64,000 nucleotides of DNA from Rhabditophanes sp. KR3021 (Eukaryota; Nematoda; Chromadorea; Rhabditida; Alloionematidae), in assembly GCA_963281155.1 (NCBI GenBank), contig CAUJLY010000001.1:372001-436000 (forward strand), in the 5' to 3' direction. A model generated the notes under the pieces. That model was not told the DNA's origin, made no database searches, and saw only the letters and a program-made list of their open reading frames with translations. The stretch's first letter is position 1, and the number at the start of each line of letters is the position of its first letter. Below, piece after piece: positions 1 to 11,406 of the stretch. The translations under genes and the position numbers were made by a program.

Positions 1-189
1 AAATCAACCGACTCGAAAAAGATACCTGCCAACAAATTGTTGATGTGGAGAAGAAAAAAGTATATAGAGATATCATCACCATCCAATAAAGATGCATCTT
101 ACCTTGCAGCACTAAATAAAAATGTCTCTTTTTTGATGTATTTCTTTAAAAACAAGAATTGCCTTCAAATAAAAAGTAGTGATGTTTAA
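1..189 (+). CDS. possible 3' end of an upstream gene (partial)
   Basis: Frame 1 is open from the first base of the window to a TAA at 187-189, about 62 codons rich in Lys, Asn and Ser. No start codon is required because the reading frame enters from outside the window. I recognise no family. In DNA this AT-rich an open stretch of this length can occur by chance, so this is only a candidate terminal exon. The rest of 190-906 shows nothing I can defend as a gene. Confidence 0.2.
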   Translation, partial: KSTDSKKIPANKLLMWRRKKYIEISSPSNKDASYLAALNKNVSFLMYFFKNKNCLQIKSSDV

Positions 190-906
190 AGTAAGAAAAG
201 ATGGTGACGATTACGAAGGCGCGACACTGCTTGATGATTGTAAATGTGGGAGGAAAAAAAGATAAGGATTATAAAAGTATAAGTATATACAAATACACCC
301 AATCTTCCCATCTTCCTTTGTTGCAAAAAATAGAGCTTATTAATGAGGAATCAAATTAAATACTTTACTTTCACACCAAATTGCCTATAATTGACCATTA
401 ATCTTAATCCCTGTCATTTGTCTCGTTTGTTATTGTCATTATTATGATCTAGTATCAAATAGTATATCCATATGTCTATTCCAACAACCACCACCTTTCA
501 TAAAGAGCATTCCTTTAAGCTGATCATTAAACATTACACTTTTGAAGATTGTTTTGTCTTAACTAGTTTTTTTCGATTATGTTATCTTTTAATAGTTTGT
601 CCAGATGATAGTCACGACAAAAACAACTTATGCCTTACCTCCAAATGCATCTCTAAGCATGTCTATTGATAAGATTAACTTTTTGTCTATTGTAAAAATG
701 TTGTATATAAGACCATTCTAGACATATGTCAACAAACCATAAATCTATACGACTTTTGGACATTTCAATATCTCTTTTAAACATCTTTATTTATATTTTT
801 TAATAACTTTTGTTAATGATGTTTTTTTTAATTTTAGAAGAAACTAGGTTTTGAAAACCTTTATATAATCAAACAAATATCCTACACTTATACCAGTTTG
901 TGGGTA

Positions 907-3228
907 ATGATGATATCTTCATCTAACTTCACATCACTTGTCTCCTTAATTTTATATTGTGGTCTTTTTAAAAATGCATTCAGCGGAACCATTTCACGTG
1001 TCCTACCACGATCCAACTCAATTAATGATCTACCTACGCCAGCTTCTCTCAATGTAACTGTCTATCCATTGATAAGACGTGACAATACGGTGGTGGATGA
1101 TTACTTTGGGAGGAATGTAACAGACCCTTATCGTTACTTGGAAGACCCAAGTGGAAGAGAGACCATGGCTTTTGTTAAACAATTAAATGCCATTTCCCAG
1201 CCTTTTTTTGACGGATGCAAGGTCAAAGATAAGATTGAGGACAAAATGCTCCAATATTTGAATTTTGAAAGATTCGGACAATTTGCTAAGGCGGGAGATT
1301 ATTATTACTATAGTTATAATACTGGCTTACAAAACCATGCGTAAGGCACCAAACAAATGAATGTTAATACTTTTTTTAGATCTAAATATCGCAGAAAGAC
1401 ACTCACATCGCCTGGCGAACTTTTTCTCGACGTAAACAAATTTTCCCCCGATGGTTTGACGTCCATGACACTATTTGTTTCGGATAAGGGCGGTGCAATG
1501 TTTGCATATGCTTTAAGTGAAAAAGGAAGTGATTGGGTGACAGTCAAATTCATCAACAAAGACAAAGTACATGTAGGGGACGTTTTAAAGAATGTCAAAC
1601 ACTCAAATCTCGAATTTACAGTCGACGGCAAGGGTATCCTTTACTCTAGCTATCCTTCGGCCCAGCTTGGTGTGGATGGCAGAACCACGACAAAGGATGC
1701 CTTTCATTCTTTATATTATCATAAAATGGGAACGGATCAAAGTGAGGATGTCTTGATTTTTGATGACCCTACCGATGGAGAGGTGATGAATGGAGGGTAT
1801 GTGAGTGATGATGGGAAGTTTTTGTTCGTCTTGACTAATAAGGGAACGGATCCTAATAATAAGATCTACATTTTCGACGTGGACAAAACGAATCGGGGTA
1901 TTGAGAGGAAACCTGAATGGAAGGAATTGTTTAAGGGGAATGTTGCTAGTTACTCGGTTGTTGATAATGATGGGGATGATTTGATTGTGTTAACAGATAA
2001 AGATGCGCCCATGGGCAAGATCGTTAAAGTTAATATTCACGAAGATGAAGAGGAAAGGTGGGATGTGTTGATTGGTGAAAATGCAAAGAGAAAAATCGTT
2101 AGTGCTAATATGGTTGGAACTAAATATTTGTTGGTTGCTTGCTTGGAGGATGTTACCAGTACTTTGTACTTACATGATGCCAGGACAGGAAATCTCTTGC
2201 AGAAGTTGGATACACCTGCTGGGTCTATTGATGCCATTGAAGCTAGTAGGGATGAGACGGAATTTTTCTACTTTGTTACAAATCAAATCTCACCAGCTAC
2301 CATTTACAGAGGAGATGTCAAATGTTTCGACAAGAACAAGACCCTCAATTTGACTGTCGTAATTCAAGCATCTCCTAAAGGTCTCGACCCAGTTGACTTC
2401 CAAGTCAAGCAAGTATTCTATCCAAGTAAAGATGGTACCAAAATTCCGATGTTTATTTTCCACAGAAAAGACCTTGTCCTCAATGGAAATAATCCCGTTT
2501 TATTGGAAGGCTATGGAGGTTTTTCAGTGGCTTATTCACCATCCTTTTCAGCTTCACGTTCTTTATTTGTGAAACATTTTAATGGAATCGTCTGCGTTGC
2601 TAACATTCGCGGAGGCTCTGAGTACGGAGAGTTTTGGCACGAGAGTGGTAAATTGCACAACAAGCAAAATGTGTTTGATGATTTTATTGCGGGTGCTGAA
2701 TTCTTGGTCAAGCACAATTATTCCAGCCCCTCTAAAATATCAATCAGGGGGAGTTCTAATGGAGGTTTGTTGACAGCTGCTGTCTCGCAACAACGGCCAG
2801 ATTTATTCGGAGGTGTTATCACCAAGGTCGGCGTCTTAGACATGATAAGATTCCCCAAATTCACAGTTGGTGGAGCTTGGATCGGAGAGTATGGTAATCC
2901 AGATGTTAAAGAAGATTTTGAATATATCTACAAATATTCGCCACTCCATAATCTTATTCTTCCCAACAATCAAACGCAATGGCCTTCCACTTTAATAACA
3001 ACTGCTGATCACGATGATCGCGTCGTCCCCTCTCATTCCCTAAAATACATAGCTGAATTGTACCATGTTCTTCAGGCTGCTTCGATGTATCAATCAAATC
3101 CGGTATTAGCGCTTGTAGAAGAATCAGCTGGCCATGGTTCAGGGAAACCTTTGAAAAAAGTTGTGAAAGACATCGTTGATGAATTGGCTTTCCTTCAGCA
3201 AACTCTAAACATGGATTGGAATGAATAA
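907..3228 (+). CDS. prolyl oligopeptidase (S9A) with N-terminal signal sequence
   Basis: The product is a serine peptidase that cleaves short peptides after proline. CDS join(907..1340,1380..3228), 760 aa; a 39-nt intron 1341-1379 (GTAAGG...TTTTTTAG) restores the frame and the conserved pair GLQN/GELFLD. An open frame extends to a TTG at 898, but ATG 907 (or 910) is the plausible start. Residues 1-26 are hydrophobic and look like a signal peptide or anchor, unlike the cytosolic human enzyme of about 710 aa. The catalytic triad is visible: Ser in GSSNGG (~603), Asp in DHDDRV (~690) and His in SAGHGSG (~729). The middle of the protein is the beta-propeller. AATAAA lies at 3277-3282. Secreted POP paralogues are known in parasitic nematodes; here the export signal is an inference from the N-terminus. 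Family assignment is certain. Confidence 0.94.
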
Positions 3229-3328
3229 AACTGTAAATACAATTGTTAATTTTGAAATATTATTTTATTTATCTTGAATAAACATAAAATATTATTTTGT
3301 AGCCATCATTAACAAACTCTTTTTCTAA

Positions 3329-3481
3329 CTAAATTCTTTCAAAACTTACAAGGGACTTTCCATCCACCAAACTTGCTTCGATTTGAATTGCGACATCAAA
3401 TAAGATTTGGTCATTGTTTGGAGCTGCAGCGATTTGTACACTTATTGGGATGGTTTCTTTGCTTAATTTGAAAGACAATTG
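3329..3481 (-). pseudogene. orphan C-terminal fragment of a FAAH-like amidase
   Basis: The minus strand encodes about 50 residues ending in TAG (3329-3331). They resemble the end of amidase-signature / fatty-acid amide hydrolase proteins: IPISVQIAAAPNNDQILFDV corresponds to the family's LPVGVQVVAAPFND-type segment. No catalytic Ser-Ser-Lys region, start codon or convincing upstream acceptor is present further upstream on that strand (3482-4470). I read it as a leftover terminal exon, convergent with the peptidase gene and about 100 bp beyond its stop. Confidence 0.55.
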
Positions 3482-4474
3482 TAGATGTAATTAAAATAAG
3501 AATAGTTTAAATATCTATAATTAGAAATTAGTTTATGTTAAAACTTTAAATTGGTACAATAATTGTTGGAGTGGTTTGTTTTTTAAGTTTATAGATAAAC
3601 TAGAAGATCTCGATATTATTAGAAATTAAAGAATATTGGATGTAATCTTTGGGAATTGAGGCATTATTCATGATTATCCATTCCCCAGTTTTAATTTGTT
3701 GTCAATGATGAATATATCAAATGTGATAAAAGAACGAATATGACGAATTTCGCAAATAAATCATTTGAGAGAAAAAACGAGAGTCAAGGATAATAGTACA
3801 TCCGTTTTTAGAAGATGTAGTACCTTTGAAAATAATTATGATTTGACTGCTTAACCAATAATCTTTTTAATGATAGACAATTTGAGGATAATATTGAACA
3901 CGTATGTAAAGTATACTCTTATTAGAAACTGTTTCCAGCTTCAGTCCAAAATTTAAGTTAACAAATGTATTACATTTGGAAGCTTATACTAACCTTAAGT
4001 TACACTTGTGTGCAGGCCGCTACAATAAATTGACAGCTATTTATGCGGTCATCAAAATATTTTAAAGCAGTGCATACAACATTAATTCAATTTAGTAAAT
4101 GCTACTATTATGAAACAATATTCTAAAGATTTGTATAATGATATGCATTCATTTATCCATGCGTTGAATCTTGTTGTGCATCTTTATATTCCATAAAGAT
4201 GTTTTGTAATTATTATATGGTAATAGAATATTTACTAAGCGTTGAAAAGATGCAGTTGTGAATGAGTTATGATTCATCCTGAATTGTCTATATTAAACTT
4301 GTATGTTTGCCATTAATTATTGGCACTAATGTGATGTCTTGCCAAATTTGATGAATGTTGCTGATCCGGTCCAATACAATACACATATTTTGAGTATTCT
4401 TTTTGATAGTAATATTTTGAGGATAAATGTTTAAATCATTAAAAAAAGAAGAAAGAAAACCGGATCTAATATAT
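3482..4474. other. intergenic, no gene seen
   Basis: AT-rich spacer between the amidase fragment and the tRNA-Glu gene. No open frame, tRNA or clear repeat was found by eye. Confidence 0.5.
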
Positions 4475-4475
4475 C

Positions 4476-4547
4476 TCCCATGTGGTCTAGTGGTTAGGAT
4501 TCGTGGCTTTCACCCACGCGGCCCGGGTCCGATTCCCGGCATGGGAA
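4476..4547 (+). tRNA. tRNA-Glu (UUC)
   Basis: The 72-nt cloverleaf has a perfect 7-bp acceptor stem (TCCCATG/CATGGGA), anticodon stem CGTGG/CCACG with loop CTTTCAC (anticodon TTC), and T stem CCGGG/CCCGG. There is no intron. An identical-looking copy lies at 20440-20511 on the minus strand. Confidence 0.97.
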
Positions 4548-4568
4548 TATTTTTTGTTGTTCTTACAA

Positions 4569-5557
4569 TTATTTTACATTAATAATACTTATTTGATTCG
4601 TTTTGTAGTAAATCAGATTTAAAATTCTTTCAAATCTGCCTCCCATAACTTGGCGTGATTTTTTGAGAACTATCAGTAAAAATAGAGCATTCAATAATGG
4701 AACGCATGGACTAGTTGAGAAAACGTATGTCATTAAGTTTCTTGACTGTATTTGTAATGAAATATAAAATAACAGAATAATAAGTGGAGTGAATAAAAAA
4801 AGTATCGGGCTTAATGTGTGTAGGAACATAATTCGCAAGAAATCTTTGTTTAGTTTATATGTTTCTGTACTTTGACTTTTGTTGCTTATAATGAAGTTCC
4901 TGTATTTTAGCAAATATGTGCAAATGATTGCAAGCAATATTAACATGTAAGTTAGTCCGGAAAAGCACATAATATGACAAAAATATTGTTCATGTCCAGG
5001 ATGAGTGCTCTACTATCTGCATTTACATACATATCCGTGTAATTGTTTGTTTGGTCAAACTTGTAAAGCAGTTGCTGATCTCCATAAGATTTGATTCCAA
5101 AATACATTGTACTAAATACGCCAACGATGTTGATTAAAATACTAGCAAACAAAAGTTTAATTACTGTTTTCATCCTAACATTAGGTGCTTCCTTAAAATT
5201 GATAACTGTGTGATATCTAACGTAAACCATTGTAGCAACAATAGGAGGATTAATAAGTACGATCGTTAAGAATAAATGCGTAAATACAAAATATAAAAAA
5301 AATGGAATATTTATGCCATTAAAATTGATTAAAAAGAATACGACATAGTTATTAATGATCACAAATTCACATCGAAATACAAAAGCTACAACTGAAAAGA
5401 CAATATCTACACTGCATTGAAAAAAGATAAGCCAATTGGCGGAAGATATTTTTCCATTTACTTTAAAATGTGAAAACAAACTCAAACCTAATATATTTAA
5501 TACGATTGAGAAGAGGAGAATTAGAAGATTTGCAATTTGGTCCGATTCAATCATCAA
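4569..5557 (-). pseudogene. 7TM chemoreceptor, Str-superfamily-like, broken by a frameshift
   Basis: The frame begins with MMIESDQ and would give a seven-helix serpentine receptor of 329 aa like the intact copy at 19429-20418. A run of five T in the intact copy is four here (AAAA on the + strand at 4961-4964). This 1-nt deletion ends the frame after 201 aa (4952-5557), and the remaining helices are open in another frame (4569-4970). Outside the deletion I count eight amino-acid differences between the copies. The lesion is in a homopolymer, so a sequencing error is possible. Family placement rests on the hydrophobic pattern and the C-terminal segment around SPCVPLLNALFLL. Confidence 0.88.
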
Positions 5558-5769
5558 GTAATAAGAATGGCAATATTTTGAAAATAAACTCTAATATTGT
5601 TTGAATAACACATTATTATTCATCAAATGGAGCAAATAATGTATCTGAATTATTGTATGCTTGTTTATCAACCTAAGCATATAAAAAATATTTACATACA
5701 AAGTATTAAATACTTATTAAAAACATTTAAAATTAGCACAAGGATAAATCAAAGATATTGGAGTCAACG

Positions 5770-5841
5770 GCGTCCGTGGTGTAATGGTCAGCATGCGCGC
5801 CTTCCAAGCACGCGATAGGGGTTCGATTCCCCTCGGACGCA
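5770..5841 (+). tRNA. tRNA-Gly (UCC)
   Basis: The 72-nt cloverleaf has acceptor stem GCGTCCG/CGGACGC, anticodon loop CTTCCAA (TCC) and T stem AGGGG/CCCCT. The anticodon stem CGCGC/GCACG has a central C-A mismatch (positions 29-41), which is shared by the second copy at 19145-19216. Confidence 0.95.
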
Positions 5842-6825
5842 TATTTTTTTGTTCTTAAACTAAATATTCCATATAGCCGACATTGAATCTGTTTTGTTTC
5901 AAGTAATAATCGCTATTCCTGGAAATATTTTAAACATATTTCTGGTGTTTCTTTTTGATTATAATGTTCTGTTATGGTGTGATTTGTGCCATTTTTCAAA
6001 AAAAACTCCAATTACATTAAGGATTTTCGAATTGGAAAAGAATGTATTTCAATTTGTAGTAGCCCACTTGGCATGGTGTACAAAAATGTGCCTTAAAGTT
6101 ATTATTTTTTAGTATGTTAAATTGTTAGCACAATAAATCAGTACGTAATTAATCTAATAATTTTCTGTTATACATCGTAATCTTTATAAAAAGCAGTATC
6201 ACGAAATTTGGGTAAATAAACTTTGATTGTTACGAATATATTTGAAGCTTTTTTTTCAAATGTTGAATTGTAGAAATAAGTGAGGCAATAATGTTTTTCA
6301 GTATCAGACTAACTCAAGTGTTTTGTGCTTTTTATAATCAAAAGATGATATTTGAAGGTGGATTTTTAATTAAATGCCAATTTATATTCGCAACTGCATA
6401 ACTACATTTAAATATTTTAAAGGAGAATATAGTTGTCATATTTGTTAAATTAAATCAAAAAAAGTACATGTACATATTTATCAACTATGTGTTTCGAATT
6501 AAAGCATATTAAACTTGTGTATTTTATATTTTTTAATCCAAAAAGTACTTTATCGTTATAAACAATAGTTAATTTGCTTCCATATTAACCAAGAACACTT
6601 TTAATGTAGTTTTTTGTTCTATATTCGTCATAAAATTGCACTTACTCGAAATTTGTATTCGTACATACACAAAAAGGATCATTTTATCATCGATAATCAC
6701 AATTTATTTTTAAAGTGAGTAATTACAATGTGTTGTAATTGTAAGTATTTTGTTTATTGATACGGATTTAACAAGAATTTACACTTTTTAGTAAAAAGTT
6801 CAATAGATTGAGCTCAGAAAGGTAG
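5842..6825. other. intergenic, weak receptor-like remnant only
   Basis: No gene can be supported. An open stretch at 5894-6112 (+, 72 aa) contains IPGNILNIFLVFLF, which looks like a first helix of a serpentine receptor, but it has no continuation. The rest is AT-rich spacer leading to the promoter of the next gene. Confidence 0.4.
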
Positions 6826-6833
6826 TATATAAG
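6826..6833 (+). promoter_or_regulatory. TATA box candidate
   Basis: TATATAAG lies 57 nt upstream of the ATG of the SXP/RAL-2-like gene. It is followed by a pyrimidine/CA-rich leader (CTTCACTCACATTTCC) typical of a strong initiator region. This is inferred from position only. Confidence 0.5.
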
Positions 6834-6889
6834 GGATATCAATTTATGTATCTTCACTCACATTTCCATTCATTCATTCCTGCAACAAC

Positions 6890-7483
6890 ATGCAATTCAA
6901 ATTTGTTATCCTTTCCCTTGCTTTGGTAGCCTCTACAATGGCTTTTCCAATCATGGATAATGAAGAAAAAGGAATGTTTGGTGGAGAAGAAGGCCGTGAA
7001 GGAATGGAATTCTTGAAAAATCTTTCACCTGCAGCCAAAGAAGGCCTTATTGCTATTCATAACAATACTGACCTAACTAGAGCTGCTGAAGAAGCTGCTG
7101 TTGTTGCATTGTTCAATAGCGGAGAAAATATAACCCCAGAAGACAAAGTAATTCATATTTACTCGTTATATTCATTAAATATCTTTTAGGCTTCCTTTGC
7201 TAACATCCAAACATTGGCAGCCAAAAAAGGAGACCAATTTACATCTGCTATTGATAAGGCCGTTGCTGACTCTTCTTTGACTGATACCCAAAAAGCTCTT
7301 TATACTACATGCAAAGAAATTTATGCCAACAAAGATTTGACCATTCAACAAACCAAGCAAAATATTGAAGCTGCCATTGCTGCCGCTGACAAGACCAATC
7401 CCGGAGATAGTGAAGCAGTCAAAAGCTTAGTCATGAATACCATCCACTCACAAATTAAGGCAGACAAAGCCGCTTCTGCTTAA
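6890..7483 (+). CDS. secreted SXP/RAL-2 (DUF148)-like protein
   Basis: CDS join(6890..7147,7190..7483), 183 aa; the 42-nt intron 7148-7189 runs GTAATT...TTTTAG and phase 0 is kept. The N-terminus MQFKFVILSLALVASTMA is a clear signal peptide. The mature chain is Ala/Lys-rich, predicted helical, with no cysteine except one near residue 130. The motif IYANKDLTIQQTKQNIEAA matches the style of the SXP/RAL-2 domain, a nematode-only family of abundant secreted proteins of uncertain function (some bind metal ions). It has a TATA box upstream and AATAAA at 7518-7523, suggesting high expression. A related but frameshifted gene lies at 38322-38769 (-). Exon structure is secure; family assignment is moderate because the sequence is divergent. 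Confidence 0.78.
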
Positions 7484-7949
7484 AATGTTAACATTGTGTT
7501 ATTCATTTAAATCCACAAATAAAGATACATGATGATTCTAATTATCCATTTTTTTTCGTATCTACTTGATTAGCCTTGCATATGTATAATACTTGACTAG
7601 CATGATAGATATATATTGGTAAAACACCCAACAATTTTTAAATGAATCATTTGGCCAAAACGGCAAACTTTCAAATGCTAAGTAGAATCTCCTAATAACT
7701 GTTGCATTTCCCCATACACTACTAAAGTTTTAAATCGTCATAGACGTAATTTACATTTTATTCACAATAAATTGCAATATGTCTGTTGTTCTTTTGAAAA
7801 GTTAATAATTAATTAGTTAAAATTAATTCAAATTGACAGAATTTTGCGTTATTGACTAATTTATGTAGTTCCAGCTGTTACATAATAAATCATATGATAA
7901 GAGGGCAATTAATATAGTTTGTAGCAAATTAATTGTTAGAAAGTAAATA

Positions 7950-8280
7950 CAGTGAAATCTGTGTTTAGTGGACACCGAAGGGACCGGAACATTTGTCCAA
8001 TATACTCAAAGTGCCAATTATATGTATAAAAAACAGTATTTTTGTCTAGAAGATCAATAAGTAATGGTATTTAGTCCTATGAATAGCACTACTTTTGATT
8101 ACTTTGCCACTTTAACTGCTCGCGTGTCAATCTCGCTCATCAACAATCTTGCTGATTGTTGGCTTTCCGTGTAATTAATATATATTGTAACAACTCTTTT
8201 TTATAGACTAACGTAACACAAGGTTACAATTTAAAGAAACCTCTAATTACTAACAGAGAGTTTATAGAGGTAACATCATT
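7950..8280. mobile_element. possible pogo/Tigger-type DNA transposon relic
   Basis: At 7950 the sequence CAGTGAAATCTG is followed by GGACACCGAAGGGACC and TTTGTCCAATATA. This arrangement resembles the terminal repeats of pogo/Tigger-like elements, which begin CAGTGAAACC and contain GGACACC and TTGTCC blocks. At 8245-8275 CTAACAGAGAGTTTATAGAGG resembles the repeat interior. No transposase frame and no clean opposite terminus is present, so this is at most an eroded non-autonomous copy. Confidence 0.35.
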
Positions 8281-9252
8281 TAACTATGTGTATCATTTAT
8301 CGTATTATTAGGTTTCTTGTACATAAATAAACGACTAATTTAATCAGTGGTTATTATTTGCTAAACATAAAATCTAGGTTCTTTTTATTACCAATAATTT
8401 TATCAAAAGGCGTTTATATCAACGAGCTGAGTCTTATCTGGATAACATCAAAAAACATAAATACTGGCTTATTAGGCAATACGGTTAAAGAGTAATAAAT
8501 AAAGATAGTCTTTTGACTAAATATTTGGTATTGTTTATGACTGATTGAGATGATTATTTCATTATCAGTTTGATTTTTGTAATTTGATATTTTTTGATAT
8601 GTAGTTTGCTTAATAAATCAGCAAAATGTATGTTTTGCATAGGAAATATTTTCTAGCTGTCTTATTAAAAACTAAGAAAGTTTCAATGTTAAGCACGGTG
8701 AATTTCAAATAAACCAATTAAAACAAGTGTTTGATCAAATACCTCGCTTACAACAAAATATCCATGTGCCAACCACAAATCAACAATTAAAAACACCTAC
8801 TCCCGTCATATGAAAAACGTAATATTACATCAGACATCAATTGTTCATGTTTGTTACGCATTTTCAACATAATTTAACTTTGTTTATGAAATAATTATAG
8901 TTTAGACTCGTGTAATTAATTTGCATAGATGATATTTCATAATATCGTTAAATCAAATACTCCTTAATTCCTTAAATGCCTTAACTTTCTTTTTTGTTTA
9001 ACAAAACAGCCAGACAATATTTTGATGAAAATGTTTTGTTGTAAAAAAGTTTAATTTGTCATGTAATGACATTTCCGTTTTCAAAATAAAAGTATTAAAA
9101 TGTGCTTAATTAGTTACTTAAAATTAAAGAAGGGTGCTTTATAATAAAATTAATCTTACTAAACCTTTGTTAATGACATTAAATATGTTGTAACAAACTT
9201 TTAACACTTATCATATTTATTTCTTTAATTATTAAATAATTTTTCAATAAAC
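8281..9252. other. intergenic, no gene seen
   Basis: AT-rich spacer before the next receptor gene. I found no open frame, RNA gene or repeat that I could support. Confidence 0.5.
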
Positions 9253-10320
9253 ATGGAAAATATTACTGATGGAGAAATTATTGGACCTGTTTATACATCA
9301 GAAAGAATTGTTTATATTGTCTTGTATTGTGGAATCTTGCTAATTAGTTTTTTTCTAAATATATTCATGATCATAACTTTTTATGTAAATCGAAATGTTA
9401 TGGGAAAAATTCATGTATTTGTGATAAGTTACAATTTGATTGGTATTGACTTGATAAGAAATTGTATCAAATGTATTACTCAAGTTCCTAATGTTGTTAT
9501 TTTTGAAGCAAATGATTTTGTTGCTGGTACGTTTCTGATTTTTTGATTTTTAATAAATAGTTTAGAGTTTCCAAATACTGTTGCTTACATAATTATTAAT
9601 CTAATTGACTTATATTTATATTATACATGGATTGCTTTGATATGTCTATTAACTGCAAATAGATATTTAACGTTTGCAAATCAAAATTTTGTAAGAAAGA
9701 CAACAAGAAAAGATTATATAAAAGGATGTATTTTTTGTTATTTTTTCACTTTTTTAGTGGTTGCAATAATGGTAATACTGGATGTGTATATTCCTACGTA
9801 CGATGTTACAGCTACTGCCATAGATGTAGTTCGTGGTTTACCTGATTCACTTCAAGAACCTGGAAGTTATATTGCTATAGTTACTGATTATATAGTTCTT
9901 CTTAATCCACTTGTATTATTTATTTTGTATGTATTAGCTTTTTTAAGTGTAAAAAAGTTGTCAAACAAAACAAATAAATCATCTACAGCTCCAATTTCTG
10001 GTTTTACAAAAAGAATAGTTCCGACAGTTAGTTCTAGTTTCGATGAAACATCAAATACCGTAACTCAAAAACCAAAGTTTGAAAGAATACTTCTTTGGCA
10101 AGGTTTTACAATTTGCATTATTTATTTTTTAACAGTCTATTCCGTTTATTTTTTTGATCCCATTCTTCAAGCATTAGGATTTGGAATACTTACAAAATAC
10201 TCACTTTTTGTTGGTGTAGTTCAAGTATTGCAATCATCAGTCAATGCCATAACATTTTTCGTGTTTAACATGACTGCCAACAAATACTTCAAAAAGAAAA
10301 TGTTATGCGGTAAAATTTAA
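9253..10320 (+). CDS. 7TM G-protein-coupled receptor, rhodopsin/Srx-like
   Basis: CDS join(9253..9526,9566..10320), 342 aa. The 39-nt intron 9527-9565 (GTACGT...AGTTTAG) joins phase 1 and keeps helix 3 continuous. There is an N-linked glycosylation site (NIT) at residue 3, then seven hydrophobic segments. TANRYL follows helix 3 in place of the DRY motif. The third cytoplasmic loop is long, basic and Ser/Thr-rich (about residues 235-280). The C-terminus NKYFKKKM is basic. It is likely a chemosensory or peptide receptor at the cell surface; ligand unknown. Subfamily is uncertain: it looks more rhodopsin-like (Srx/Srsx style) than the Str-like receptors nearby. Confidence 0.9.
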
Positions 10321-10547
10321 TAATACATACATATATCAAAAGACTAATTAAATCATTGTTGTCCTGTAATTATCTTTATATTTACCAAAATTGCCATAAT
10401 TATGTTGTATAAATGTTGTTAGGAGTCCTGCAACGACATAGTTCCGCATTTATCCTAATAGTTAGTTTTTAATGTGTTAAATGTTAATCATCTTATTTAT
10501 ATTTGGTGCTTTATTTGAAGTAAAATAAATATATATTCCTATAGCTG

Positions 10548-11209
10548 TTAACAGTCACTATTTAAGTTTATATTATGATTTCCTTCATCTCTAACTTCTG
10601 GAATGAATTTGACAAAAGCCTTCTTAAACAAAACTATACGTCTTTGAGTTAATGCTTGTACGCAGCTTGTATCACGAGTATTTAAATCATCTTCTAAATT
10701 TTCTGCTTCAGGATCTAAAGACATTAATCTCGGCAAATGACTCCACTCTTGGGGATGCTTACGGATAATATTGAGTTTAGGTATGATTCGCTTGTAAGCT
10801 TATTACTTGATGCTTGGGAAAATCGGCCTTTCTGGAACAATATTATTACCGACCTTTGATTTTATCATTAAATCCAAAGTAGATTTCATAATGCCGATAC
10901 CTTCAGAGACTTCTAATGGTGATTCTATTTCATTAAGTTCACTCAATAAATTGTTAATTGTGTATCGTCTGCCTAAAACAATTAAAATAATAGTTAAATG
11001 TGAATACTAAACATACACATTTTCTTCATTTTATTGAATGTTTTAACAAAAGCACCATAAGATTTTCCAAAAGTTAAATTTGTTAAGAAAAGAATAAATT
11101 TGTCAGGTTCAATTGAGGGCATATCGAAAAGTATACTAATTTGGCATCCAATGGTGTTTACAGATTTTAAGAAAATAAGTCTACCCAAGCGTGGCAGGTC
11201 GATCAACAA
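10548..11209 (-). pseudogene. eroded multi-exon coding region, family not recognised
   Basis: Three open minus-strand segments are in line. The first, 11209 down to about 11055, includes DMPSIEPDKFILFLTNL. A 44-nt intron (GTATGT...TTGTTTTAG, about 11012-11055) precedes the second, 11011 to about 10800, beginning GRRYTINNLLSEL. The third, about 10798-10548, includes IPKLNIIRKHPQEWSHLPRL. The second and third are in the same frame but separated by tandem TAATAA codons; a 51-nt intron with a poor acceptor (GTAATA...AATAAG) could remove them. Residue composition looks like genuine protein. No catalytic motif is recognised and no initiator ATG with a signal peptide is visible. It may be a fragment of a larger lost gene. 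Confidence 0.3.
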
Positions 11210-11406
11210 AAACAGTCAAAAAAATGATGGAGTTAAGCGATGAAAAAGCGTAGATTTTTTCCTAATTATCTTTTTTAAATCTCCATTCATTCTATGAACT
11301 GCTACACAAATATTGTTCTATCTGTAATATTAACGTTCCCAAACAACTGATTTTTGAATAGATCAAAGGGTTATTATTCAATTTTAGAAACAAATTATAT
11401 AAATTA

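Larger units (their letters stand above)
4475..5843. repeat. inverted segmental duplication, copy A
   Basis: This 1.37 kb block contains tRNA-Glu, a 7TM receptor frame (pseudogene) and tRNA-Gly. Its reverse complement recurs at 19144-20512 with only scattered substitutions and one indel inside the receptor frame. Similarity stops within a few bases outside the two tRNA genes: before tRNA-Glu only ATC is shared, and after tRNA-Gly only the bases immediately following. The two copies are about 13.3 kb apart in opposite orientation. Confidence 0.96.

Noticed and set aside
472..669. 65-codon plus-strand frame with several cysteines
   Set aside because: No signal peptide, no splice continuation and low-complexity composition; chance frame.
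5627..5818. 63-codon frame running into tRNA-Gly (and its mirror at 19168-19359)
   Set aside because: It is duplicated only because the whole block is duplicated, and its C-terminal part is the tRNA itself.
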